Of a DNA stretch of 64,000 nucleotides, positions 45,902 to 53,918 are shown piece after piece. The DNA comes from Legionella fallonii LLAP-10 (GTDB taxonomy: Bacteria > Pseudomonadota > Gammaproteobacteria > Legionellales > Legionellaceae). A program made the translations under genes and the position numbers. The DNA lies in contig NZ_LN614827.1 of NCBI RefSeq assembly GCF_000953135.1, positions 124,001-188,000 on the forward strand, written 5' to 3'. The notes under the pieces are model-generated. The model worked only from the letters and a program-made list of their open reading frames with translations, did no database searches and was not told the DNA's origin. Numbering within the stretch: position 1 is the stretch's first letter; every line of letters starts with the position of its first letter.

Positions 45902-46077
45902 AAGCGCCTAGACATTTCGGATTAATTTTATTTAATAAAATAATCGAAGCGGTGAATCATGCAAAATAATCCTTCATTAGGAGCTGTTTTGTGATGGTTA
46001 ACTGCTGTCAGATTAACTCTTGCTATGAGTGAAAAAAAACGCTAAAATGCCCATTTTTTAGCCATGATATATTTTTT

Positions 46078-47001
46078 ATGAAACAAAATATTCAAGAACT
46101 TCTCAAAGAGTTAGTCTCCTATACAATGATCCGGACGTCACATATAAGCAGTGAAGCAAAAACCGTATTGTTCACAATGCGCAAAGAATTTGAACGATTG
46201 TTAGCTAGCGATGATGCGGATAAGCAAAAAAAAATGATCGCATTATTTATGGGTGGAACAATCTATGCTCTCAAGCAGGATGATTGGAAATATCGTTTTG
46301 CTTATGATGTTAAACTTTATCCTGCCGCTATTAGCAAAGATGTTTTGCAAAATCTAAATGAAAAAAATTCTATAGTTGAAAATATATATGCCATAGGAAA
46401 TCAAGCATTATTATTTCTTCCCCAACAATCCTTTAATGCGGATCTTTTTAAGCTTGAGGTGAGACTTATTAATAGTCAAAAACCCATAGCTTTTTTCCCT
46501 GATCTTCAAAGAAACGCTGATAGAATTAATCTGTTAGTTGCATTTTGTACTAAATACGCTCATGACTTAGAGCATGCTGAGATAGATTCTAACGAGTTAA
46601 ATCCAGTTGATTTAAAACAAGATAAACCAAAAGTTGTGACTGCAAATAATATCGAACCTCTTCATAAAGACCATCATCAAGAAACCAGCACCTCCTCATC
46701 TGATGAAGCCACAGTTAATGAACCTAAAATCACGAGAACAAACTCTCCCTCATCATCATTTTCAAATATTAGCATGCAGGTTTTAGGTGGTTTTCTGGCT
46801 GCTATTGGTGCTGCTGCGGTTGCTGTTGCTTTTGTTGTGCTGAATGCTGCAACTTTGGGTCTAGCGGGTCTCATAACTGCTGGATTGGGTGTTGCTTCTA
46901 TCCTTGGCGGCGTTGGATTATTTGGAACAGGAGCTTATAGAGGTTGTCAATCAACACCGGATGCATCTTTAAATAATTCTCCAGGTTTTGCAGCTATATA
47001 A
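46078..47001 (+). CDS. Unknown protein with C-terminal glycine/alanine-rich hydrophobic hairpin; candidate effector
   Basis: 307 residues. The first 170 are a soluble, mostly helical domain starting MKQNIQELLKELVSYTM. A Ser/Thr/Glu-rich stretch (about 195-235) follows. Then two hydrophobic segments lie close together: QVLGGFLAAIGAAAVAVAF and GLAGLITAGLGVASILGGVG, ending in a short polar tail. The hairpin fits insertion into a host or bacterial membrane and recurs in Legionella effectors (recalled). No signal peptide. No enzyme motif recognised. RBS is weak. Confidence 0.6.
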   Translation: MKQNIQELLKELVSYTMIRTSHISSEAKTVLFTMRKEFERLLASDDADKQKKMIALFMGGTIYALKQDDWKYRFAYDVKLYPAAISKDVLQNLNEKNSIVENIYAIGNQALLFLPQQSFNADLFKLEVRLINSQKPIAFFPDLQRNADRINLLVAFCTKYAHDLEHAEIDSNELNPVDLKQDKPKVVTANNIEPLHKDHHQETSTSSSDEATVNEPKITRTNSPSSSFSNISMQVLGGFLAAIGAAAVAVAFVVLNAATLGLAGLITAGLGVASILGGVGLFGTGAYRGCQSTPDASLNNSPGFAAI

Positions 47002-47104
47002 ATCTGTAAAAAAATAATTTATAACTATCATTCCCCTCTCAATATCTCATGCCAGCAACCGTCTTGAATTAAAACTCAAGACGGTTGCTATTTGATCAAA
47101 TTTC

Positions 47105-47689
47105 TTATCCTAAACATAGTTTAGTCGCATATTCCTCTGCTCCTGAACGAGTTTTATTCATACCATCACTTGAATAAGCAAAATTATAACCATCAATAAA
47201 GCATTGCACCGAATTTTTTGTATAAAAACTGGCTGCTTCATAATCACTAATCATGGTCGCAAAACTTCTCGCACTACTCTTGGTTTTATTCATCCCATCG
47301 CTTTTATAGGCAAAATTATAAGAGAATTGGAACGTTTTAAAATAAGTGGCTGGGCATAATTTATTGGATACATCTGTAGCAAATTTTTCTGCCTCAGATG
47401 AAGTTAAATTTAGCCCCTGTGAACTATAGGACCATTTATAAGCTTCTTGAAATACACTTAACTTATTGCCACAACTAGTGTTATTCGGATAACTAGCGAC
47501 TGCTTCTATTTGATCTGCTAATGCTGCGATAGTTTGTTGTTGTTCAAGAGAGAACGAGTACTCACTGTAATAAACTTTTTCTGTCAATCTATATAGTTTC
47601 TCGTATAAAGTTGAACTACTTGCCGCAGCTATGGTTGTTGAAGAGAGAACATAAGCTATTATACCGGTTATCTTATTACTAGTTTTCAT
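47105..47689 (-). CDS. Small exported protein with three YxFxYxSxGxN repeats
   Basis: 194 residues. Residues 1-23 are a signal peptide (IIAYVLSSTTIAAA). The rest carries three repeats: YKWSYSSQGLNLTSSEAEKF, YNFAYKSDGMNKTKSSARSF and YNFAYSSDGMNKTRSGAEEY, each followed by a short helix ending in an aliphatic-Cys or Ala segment. Several cysteines (CGNKL, NKLCP, SVQCF, KLCLG) could form disulfides in the periplasm or outside the cell. I know no function. The start partly overlaps the repeated element copy B, which may have provided its upstream region. Confidence 0.7.
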   Translation of the reverse strand: MKTSNKITGIIAYVLSSTTIAAASSSTLYEKLYRLTEKVYYSEYSFSLEQQQTIAALADQIEAVASYPNNTSCGNKLSVFQEAYKWSYSSQGLNLTSSEAEKFATDVSNKLCPATYFKTFQFSYNFAYKSDGMNKTKSSARSFATMISDYEAASFYTKNSVQCFIDGYNFAYSSDGMNKTRSGAEEYATKLCLG

Positions 47690-47770
47690 GTTTTAGTCCT
47701 ATTTTTAATAAGTTTTCATAATCAGCTTGAGTTCGTAGGATACGAACGCGATGATTATACCTTGTATTAA

Positions 47771-47916
47771 TTAACATTTGCTTAATGGACGTCGTGCATA
47801 ATGAACTACTTTTCTTTAGAGCGAGATCCCTTATAAATGCGGCGCATTTCACGGGATAACGTTCGTTTAGCGCCATAAAAAGTATTCTCATGCTTTTTAT
47901 AGTGAACTCACGTTAA
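47771..47916. repeat. Miniature inverted-repeat element, family 2, copy B
   Basis: In reverse orientation this matches the element at 13402-13558: the right end GAACTCACGTTAA (47904-47916) corresponds to its left end, and the interior shares GCGCTAAACGAAC and CATTTATA-type stretches. TTAAC at 47771 marks the other end. A core frame on the minus strand reads MALNERYPVKC, nearly the same as MTLNEHYPIKC in copy A. It lies between the exported repeat protein and the TTL-like gene. Confidence 0.6.
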
Positions 47917-48026
47917 TGAGTAGATTTTTCTTGAATATAAGAAGTCTAATGAATTGATGTTATCGAGAAGGCTATTGAAATGAAAAAACAGGCTTATAAT
48001 TTAAGTATGGGTATTAGGAGATGCTA

Positions 48027-49121
48027 ATGGAGTCCTATAAAAGCTCCCTTGCCGTAGGAAATGAAAAATTGGTAGGGCAAAGTAATAGTAATATAAAAGC
48101 GCAACGATTTCGTTTTTGTTTACGACCATCACAATCGCCCACTTATTATAATTTATGTCATTACTTGCAAGAAAAAGGGTGGAAGCGCACTTATTTTAAT
48201 TGGTGGGCTCATTTTAGTGAAAAGAATTTTCAATTTGATTTTCATGCCGCGCAGTGCCTGGAGTTTAAACACTCGTTAGCCGCTTTGGTTGCTCAATTTT
48301 GTCCAAACGTCATGCCGCTCACCTATTGTATCAATGATGACAATTGGTTTGCCATATTAAATGAAATAGCAGATGAATATTATAGAAAAGACAATCAATT
48401 GCTTGATCAGATGGAACACGTTGCGTGGATATTAAAGCCTGCTCTATTAAATAATGGTCAGCATATTAAGATATTTGAAAAACTCAGCCAGTTAGAGCAA
48501 CATTATCTTAGTGCCGATCGCTTGGGGGGCCAGCATGTCTTACAACGTTATCTGTGGCAACCTCACTTACTAAAAGGTCCGCAATTCGGACATAAATACA
48601 GTATTCGTATGTTTGTCGTACTCACTAATTACGCCGGCGCTTATCTTTATCCCGAAGGGTATTTCAATGTAGGGCTTCGTCCTTACCAGACCGATAATTT
48701 TATTGATTTACGCCCTCATTTAACCAATGAGCACTTAAGTGACGATGAACTAAATGTAGTGCAGATTCGCACACGACAATATGATTTATTTAAACCTTTT
48801 TATCCCCAAATTAAGAATATCATCTCCGAAGTAATTCATGGATTGCAGCAATTATATCCTCAAGCCTTTATTTGTAGAAAACAGAAGGCATTGGCTATTT
48901 TCGGTTTTGACTTTATCGTCGATAGTAAATCACAGGTATGGCTATTAGAAGCAAACCATGCCCCTTGCTTTCCGATTAGTGCCGGGCATCCTTTACAACA
49001 TACTCTCTATCATGATTTTTGGCAGGCGTTGATTGCTAATTTTATTATTCCTATAGCCTTACAACAATCAGTGAATACGGTTAAGTATGAGTTATTCGAC
49101 GCGGTGGGTGCAGGGATCTGA
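48027..49121 (+). CDS. Tubulin-tyrosine-ligase-like (TTL) domain protein; candidate effector
   Basis: 364 residues from ATG 48027, which has AGGAG six bases upstream; the ATG at 48021 touches that RBS and is less likely. TTL-family, ATP-grasp motifs appear in order: WILKPALLNNGQHIKIF (ATP-binding lysine strand), VLQRYLWQPHLL, HKYSIRMFVVLT (R for substrate), LYPEGYFNVGLRPY, HLTNEHL (cf. HLTNYS), and FGFDFIVDSKSQVWLLEANH (metal-binding D/E and N). Eukaryotic TTL enzymes ligate Tyr, Glu or Gly to tubulin or other proteins. No signal peptide. A role in modifying host proteins is inferred; from memory an L. longbeachae TTL protein has been noted. Confidence 0.8.
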   Translation: MESYKSSLAVGNEKLVGQSNSNIKAQRFRFCLRPSQSPTYYNLCHYLQEKGWKRTYFNWWAHFSEKNFQFDFHAAQCLEFKHSLAALVAQFCPNVMPLTYCINDDNWFAILNEIADEYYRKDNQLLDQMEHVAWILKPALLNNGQHIKIFEKLSQLEQHYLSADRLGGQHVLQRYLWQPHLLKGPQFGHKYSIRMFVVLTNYAGAYLYPEGYFNVGLRPYQTDNFIDLRPHLTNEHLSDDELNVVQIRTRQYDLFKPFYPQIKNIISEVIHGLQQLYPQAFICRKQKALAIFGFDFIVDSKSQVWLLEANHAPCFPISAGHPLQHTLYHDFWQALIANFIIPIALQQSVNTVKYELFDAVGAGI

Positions 49122-49183
49122 CATTGTTTATATTTTTTCCTGTTATAATATGCACCATTATTTTCCATAGTGCAGGTATTTTT

Positions 49184-49588
49184 ATGAGTGTCTCTTTTTT
49201 ATTTGGATTATTGACTGGATTTCTTGTTGGCATGATATGTCAGTATGGTATAAAAGCATGGTTGAATAATAGAAAACATTGGGAACAAGAACAGAAAAGT
49301 AAAACAATAGCTTGGGATAAAATGCTTCAAGAACGCTCTCATTTTATGAATCAGATTAAAACGGATATGGCCGACCCTGAACATAAAAATATAAGGGAAT
49401 TTTTTGTTGTAGAGCCACATGCTTTATTGAATTCATCTATCCCGCGTTTGCGCTATGATCTAACAGAAGAGACTCTAGCCGCAGTCAATAAGCTCAAAGA
49501 GCTAGGTTATCTTGAACAATTAAAAAATAATTGTCTGCTCTATAAAATGGAAGAGGATTTTATTGGCCAATTAAAATTAGTTGATTAA
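49184..49588 (+). CDS. Small membrane-anchored protein of unknown function
   Basis: 134 residues from ATG 49184; the frame opens 20 codons earlier, but ATG 49184 has GCAGGT upstream. One N-terminal transmembrane helix (SFLFGLLTGFLVGMICQY) precedes a basic, charged helix and a cytoplasmic part ending LYKMEEDFIGQLKLVD. I do not recognise the family. Located 60 bases after the TTL-like gene on the same strand and possibly cotranscribed. A hairpin follows immediately. Confidence 0.6.
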   Translation: MSVSFLFGLLTGFLVGMICQYGIKAWLNNRKHWEQEQKSKTIAWDKMLQERSHFMNQIKTDMADPEHKNIREFFVVEPHALLNSSIPRLRYDLTEETLAAVNKLKELGYLEQLKNNCLLYKMEEDFIGQLKLVD

Positions 49589-49594
49589 TTCTTT

Positions 49595-49627
49595 AAGGCC
49601 ATTCCTAACTTCGTTCGGGATGGCCTT
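49595..49627. terminator. Terminator hairpin after the small membrane protein gene
   Basis: AAGGCCATTCC (49595-49605) pairs with GGGATGGCCTT (49617-49627) with one G-U pair and an 11-base loop, followed by TTCCCGGGTTTT. It sits between convergent genes and may act in both directions. Confidence 0.6.
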
Positions 49628-49673
49628 TCCCGGGTTTTCGAAAAGATTCAACATTCCCGTCATGCTACAGAGG

Positions 49674-50081
49674 CTAAACAAGATCTAACGTTCTTCTTGC
49701 TCTATCTTCTTCTAATTGCTCCTTAAACTCACAAGTCACTTTGCTTACAGCAAATAACGTACCGGCACCAGCTCCGACTATGGCGGCATAATAAGGAATG
49801 AAATCTGAAATTGGAGGTGTCACCTGATTGAATCGTTGGTCTCGTGACACATGCAAGAATTGTTCATCATCACGAACGTAGGAGTCAGTGAGATCGACCT
49901 CATCATGATGATCTTCCGCAAAGTGCTTTAAACTTTCGGTACAGGTGTAACTTATCCCATATCCTAACGTTGCGCCGCAAAGAGCATAGGCTATAGTTTT
50001 TGCTGCGGCTTTTGGCGCATAGCGTATAGTAAACAGTAAATCGTCAAGAGCGTTTCTGGTAGAGAAAAAATAAGGGAACAT
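49674..50081 (-). CDS. Small protein with two hydrophobic segments, unknown function
   Basis: 135 residues. Hydrophobic stretches at about 30-47 (TIAYALCGATLGYGISYT) and 92-112 (IPYYAAIVGAGAGTLFAVS) flank an acidic loop (HHDEVDLTDSYVRDDE), suggesting a two-helix membrane protein with a hydrophilic loop. No family recognised. Single gene between convergent and divergent neighbours. Codon use looks like the surroundings. Confidence 0.5.
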   Translation of the reverse strand: MFPYFFSTRNALDDLLFTIRYAPKAAAKTIAYALCGATLGYGISYTCTESLKHFAEDHHDEVDLTDSYVRDDEQFLHVSRDQRFNQVTPPISDFIPYYAAIVGAGAGTLFAVSKVTCEFKEQLEEDRARRTLDLV

Positions 50082-50282
50082 AGTGTTGGATTATAAATAG
50101 GTCAAAGTGGTTATATTTTATATTCCATTCAAAATTTAGTCAATAAGTGATCTTTATGTTTGTTTTGTTTCTGTTTTGTTCTCTTTGATTGGACGCTAAC
50201 TTCTAGAGCAAATTATTAAATAGTGTTTTTCTCATCCTATTCAAATACTATATGCTTAAGATTTAATATCAGGGAGAGGGTT

Positions 50283-51311
50283 GTGTACTATCGTTATGAG
50301 CATTCTTGGACAGGGGTTATTGCTTGTCTCACTGTTATTGCTTTATTTTATTTCTTTTACACGGCGCCGTCTTGGTCCACAACTAGCCAGGAACGCTATC
50401 ACTTTAAAGTAATTCCTTTGGGTACTTCGGGCGGAGAGTTTCAAAACAATTTATCTGCTTATTTAGTTGCAGCTAATCAGTCTAATGAGTGGATTTCTTT
50501 AGATGCGGGTACTTTATGTAGTGAAATTAATAATCTTCCACTTAATGAATTGAACGCGCTCGGCATTCAATCACCCCAACAGTTATTCACGGAAAAAATA
50601 AAAGCCTATTTAATTTCTCATGCACATCTCGATCATATCAACGGGCTAGTCATTTGCTCGACTATAGACCGACATAAAAATATTTTGGGGATCAATTCAA
50701 CTATTGATTACATCAGGGATAACATTTTTAATTGGAAAGTTTGGCCTAATTTTGGCGATGAAGGTAGCAAACCTTTATTGAAGCAATTTCATTATTCGCG
50801 ATTGGAACTTGGTAAAAAAACATCAGTCCCCAATACTCGTTTTTGGGTAACAGCATTTCCTTTAAACCATGGACATGGCTACCCTTCTACCGCATTTTTA
50901 TTAGAAGCGAATAATAATTATCTTCTGTATTTAGGTGATACAGGGGCTGATCAGGTAGAACATAGTCAAGATCTAAAACAGCTGTGGCAAGGCATTGCTC
51001 CTTTAATTCGAGAGCATAAACTTAATGCCCTATTTATTGAATGTTCTTATCCTGATAGCCGTCTTGATTCGTTACTTTTTGGTCATTTAAAGCCACAATG
51101 GGTACTCAATGAGTTACATGAATTAGCTAAAGATGTTGATTCCAAGCAACCTCAGGCTGCACTTAAAGGCTTAAATGTAGTAATCACCCATATTAAACAA
51201 GGGATTGGAGAGAAGGATAACTGGCGGGAGATTTTACGTGAGCTCAATGAAAAGAACGATCTTGGCGTTCATTTCATAGTGCCGATTCAGGGAAAGGTAT
51301 TAAATTTTTAA
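50283..51311 (+). CDS. Class II cyclic-nucleotide phosphodiesterase-like MBL protein, membrane-anchored
   Basis: About 342 residues from GTG 50283, chosen for its strong RBS (CAGGGAGAGGG); the frame also has a GTG at 50223 without an RBS. An N-terminal hydrophobic segment (GVIACLTVIALFYFFYT) acts as a signal or membrane anchor. The catalytic domain starts VIPLGTSGGEFQNNLSAYL and has SHAHLDHINGL, the class II cyclic-nucleotide phosphodiesterase signature HxHLDHxxG. LLYLGDTGAD, IECSYPD and VVITHIKQ give the remaining metal ligands. It may hydrolyse cAMP or cGMP in the periplasm. Family known from yeast PDE1 and bacterial CpdP. Confidence 0.82.
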   Translation: MYYRYEHSWTGVIACLTVIALFYFFYTAPSWSTTSQERYHFKVIPLGTSGGEFQNNLSAYLVAANQSNEWISLDAGTLCSEINNLPLNELNALGIQSPQQLFTEKIKAYLISHAHLDHINGLVICSTIDRHKNILGINSTIDYIRDNIFNWKVWPNFGDEGSKPLLKQFHYSRLELGKKTSVPNTRFWVTAFPLNHGHGYPSTAFLLEANNNYLLYLGDTGADQVEHSQDLKQLWQGIAPLIREHKLNALFIECSYPDSRLDSLLFGHLKPQWVLNELHELAKDVDSKQPQAALKGLNVVITHIKQGIGEKDNWREILRELNEKNDLGVHFIVPIQGKVLNF

Positions 51312-51321
51312 TTTAATAAGC

Positions 51322-52554
51322 TCAAAATCCTACATATTTACGCAGTATTAAGGCCGCATTTGCCCCACCAAAGGCAAAATGATTAGACAAGGCGATATCC
51401 GCTGGTTGTGCCCTTGCTGCATTAGGCACGTAGTCTAGATCACAAGCTGGATCAGGATTATGCAGATTGATTGTCGGTAATAGTATCTCTTTACGTAAAC
51501 TTAAAGTGGTGGCGATGATTTCCATTGCCCCTGCTGCACCAATGGCGTGGCCTGTCATTGATTTTTGTGCTGTGATAGGAATTTCATAGGCTCTTTGGCC
51601 AAACACCGCTTTAATACTCTCCGTTTCTGAACTGTCATTTAACTGAGTACCAGTGCCATGAGCATTAATATAATGTATGTCATTTACGGATAATTTGGCG
51701 CTATCCAATGCTACATGAATAGCACGTATCTGCCCTTCACTATTAGGTGCAGTAACATGGAAGGCATCGCAGCTTGCGCCAAAGCCAATAATTTCGGCAA
51801 AAATGGTTGCTCCTCTTGCTTTCGCTTGTTGTAACTCTTCTAGTACTAAAATCCCTGCTCCATCGGCCATGACCATCCCATCTCTTTGAAGATCAAAAGG
51901 ACGGCATGCTTGTGTCGGATTTTCATTGTTGGTAGACATTACTTTTAATTTACACCAAGCAGCCATGATCGATTCCCATATTAAGGATTCAGTACCACCA
52001 CAAATGGCAGTGGAGAGCGTTCCATGAGCAATCTGCTGGTAAGCTTGTCCTATTGCTTCTGCTGAAGAAACACACGCATTAGAAATAGTTGAATTAGGAC
52101 CGTGTAAACCAAAGGCGATGGCAATATGATTGGCGACCGAATTGGGCATGCCTCTAATAACACTGAGCGGCGGAATTTTTTTCCAGCTTTCAGTGAAAAA
52201 AGCTTTATAACTACCTTCTAATTCAGGGTAGCCACCTAAACTTGTCCCTATATAAGTTCCTGCCGCGGATAGTTCTTCATTGCCAAGTCCTGCTTGTTGT
52301 ATGGCATGATGAGCACAATAGAGTGCATATTGAGCTACTCGGGGAAGGCGTTTACTTTTAGCAAATTGAGGCAGCTCGCTGAGAGAAAAATCAGTAATCT
52401 CACCGGCTACTTGAGTAGTATAAGATGAAGGATCATAGGATTGGATATGTTTTATGCCACATTGTCCTTCGATGGCTGCTTGCCAAAACTTATCTAACCC
52501 TGTTCCTATGGAAGAGGTTATTTCCATACCTGTAATTACTACTCTTTTTTTCAT
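51322..52554 (-). CDS. FabF-like 3-oxoacyl-ACP synthase II
   Basis: 410 residues. The KAS I/II signature is NACVSSAEAIGQA (Cys nucleophile); INAHGTGT and MTGHAIGAAGAMEI give the two histidines. The start RVVITGMEITSSIG and end ALSNHFAFGGANAALIL are typical. RBS AGGACC before ATG. It stands alone, without acpP or fabG nearby, so it is probably a FabF paralogue used for a special fatty acyl chain or for initiating synthesis, not the main FabF. It converges with the phosphodiesterase gene with only 10 bases between stops. Confidence 0.85.
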   Translation of the reverse strand: MKKRVVITGMEITSSIGTGLDKFWQAAIEGQCGIKHIQSYDPSSYTTQVAGEITDFSLSELPQFAKSKRLPRVAQYALYCAHHAIQQAGLGNEELSAAGTYIGTSLGGYPELEGSYKAFFTESWKKIPPLSVIRGMPNSVANHIAIAFGLHGPNSTISNACVSSAEAIGQAYQQIAHGTLSTAICGGTESLIWESIMAAWCKLKVMSTNNENPTQACRPFDLQRDGMVMADGAGILVLEELQQAKARGATIFAEIIGFGASCDAFHVTAPNSEGQIRAIHVALDSAKLSVNDIHYINAHGTGTQLNDSSETESIKAVFGQRAYEIPITAQKSMTGHAIGAAGAMEIIATTLSLRKEILLPTINLHNPDPACDLDYVPNAARAQPADIALSNHFAFGGANAALILRKYVGF

Positions 52555-52713
52555 TCATGGTCCTCAAGCTATAAGCATAGAAAATGCATCTTCCATAAAG
52601 CAGATTAGAGCAATACTAAAGGTGAGATTTAAACTATGTCAAGTTCTATTTTTTATCCCGTAAAATACCGCGTATTGATAGCTGATTTAGGTTAAAACAG
52701 ATTAGAGTGCATA

Positions 52714-52926
52714 TTATTTAACATTCGTCTCAGATATGAATTGTGGCCTGGGTACGGCGCTAGGGTAACTTGGAATAGTGAGGCACCAAAAATCAGGATA
52801 AACATAGAATTAGAAATTCTTTATATGCCTAATAAGTGCGATAAAGTCGATCCTGATCCAGGGTTACCCTAGCGCTGCTCCCAGGCAACAAACATTCTCT
52901 TATCCGAAACTGACGTTATTTAACAT
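52714..52926. mobile_element. Miniature mobile element, family 1, copy C, with 11-bp target duplication
   Basis: The core runs from CGTCTCAGATATGAATTGTGG (starting 52726) to CTTATCCGAAACTGACG (ending 52915). Both sides carry TTATTTAACAT (52714-52724 and 52916-52926), an 11-base target duplication. The cargo is a long palindrome: GCCTGGGTACGGCGCTAGGG (from 52746) against CCCTAGCGCTGCTCCCAGGC (to 52886), with an inner ATCAGGAT/ATCCTGAT pair. The element fills most of the gap between the FabF-like gene and the GNAT gene, whose stop lies at its edge. Confidence 0.78.
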
Positions 52927-52927
52927 A

Positions 52928-53791
52928 TTAATTAAGAAAGTTATTGGCATCAATTGCCCAGTAATCGCAGGCATTTTGGGTGACAAAACCTAGGCGAGTA
53001 TAGAGTTTGAGAGCTCTTTCATTATGAGTTTCCACATCAAGATTAAGATGCGGCTTACCTTCACTTAAAGCCATATTGATACAGTAGGTAATTAGGGTAG
53101 TACCTAAACCTTGGCCTTGTTTGGCGGGCAATACCGCTATATCAGATAAAGTCGCGCCATTATCTAACCAGCGAAGATGGGCTTTACCTATAGGCCTATT
53201 GTTTTGGTACGCAATAATGATTTGGTATTCTCTACCATTGAGTAAATGTTGGAAGCGTTCTACTGAATCCAGTTGTTTGGTCGGGAAGCAGGCCTCATCA
53301 AAAGCACAAAGCAGCGGAATGTCGTCTTCGGTTGCTGTACGGTAGGTTAACGTTTGCTTGTATTCCAATAAAGGATTTAAATCATCTCTCTCCATATAAT
53401 ATTCACTATGGAGATAAGAAAAGCCATTAGTGAATAACCAGAGATTATTCAGTTGCGCTGGACTAGAAAAAATTAACTTATGGTAATTTTGCGATTGAAC
53501 AAGCGGTAAAATGGCAAGGATAAGTTGTTTACCAATCCCTTGTCGACGATAAGATGGATGAACAAGTAATGATACCTCAACCGCATCATCATAAAAAAAA
53601 TAAACCCCTAAAAATGCAATTAATTGGTGTTGGTCATTGTAGTACAACAAGCTAGCAGGGAACGCTCTAGGCTGAGCGAGGATGTGAGTATATAAATTGG
53701 GTGTACTGCTATCTCTACCCTTACATAGAACACGTAATTCTTCTAGTTGTTTTAGTTGTTCTTCGTCAAGCTGATGCGTCTTTGTTAACAT
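52928..53791 (-). CDS. Protein with two GNAT acetyltransferase domains
   Basis: 287 residues in two similar halves. The first GNAT domain (about 40-145) has VSLLVHPSYRRQGIGKQLI, the second (about 150-287) has LSDIAVLPAKQGQGLGTTLI followed by LDVETHNERALKLYTRLGF. Both carry the R/Q-x-x-G-x-G/A acetyl-CoA loop; the second is better conserved and is probably the active half, as in MshD-like tandem GNATs. Substrate unknown. Monocistronic. The stop codon sits at the edge of a mobile element. Confidence 0.82.
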   Translation of the reverse strand: MLTKTHQLDEEQLKQLEELRVLCKGRDSSTPNLYTHILAQPRAFPASLLYYNDQHQLIAFLGVYFFYDDAVEVSLLVHPSYRRQGIGKQLILAILPLVQSQNYHKLIFSSPAQLNNLWLFTNGFSYLHSEYYMERDDLNPLLEYKQTLTYRTATEDDIPLLCAFDEACFPTKQLDSVERFQHLLNGREYQIIIAYQNNRPIGKAHLRWLDNGATLSDIAVLPAKQGQGLGTTLITYCINMALSEGKPHLNLDVETHNERALKLYTRLGFVTQNACDYWAIDANNFLN

Positions 53792-53918
53792 GGCACTCTT
53801 TTTTAATTAACTGTTATTATTGCTAAGATTAGCTCTTTTTATGAATATTTTCCTTTTTTTTTAGCAAAAAGGTTAAGATAAATATCATAATTTAATGAAA
53901 CCACAATAGAGGATATTA

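Noticed and set aside
47679..47891. 70-codon minus-strand frame starting MRILFMALNERYPVKC
   Set aside because: It lies mostly inside the family 2 repeat element and overlaps the start of the exported repeat protein. The only conserved part is the short core shared with the other element copy, where the frame stops early. Reported as part of the repeat, not as a gene.
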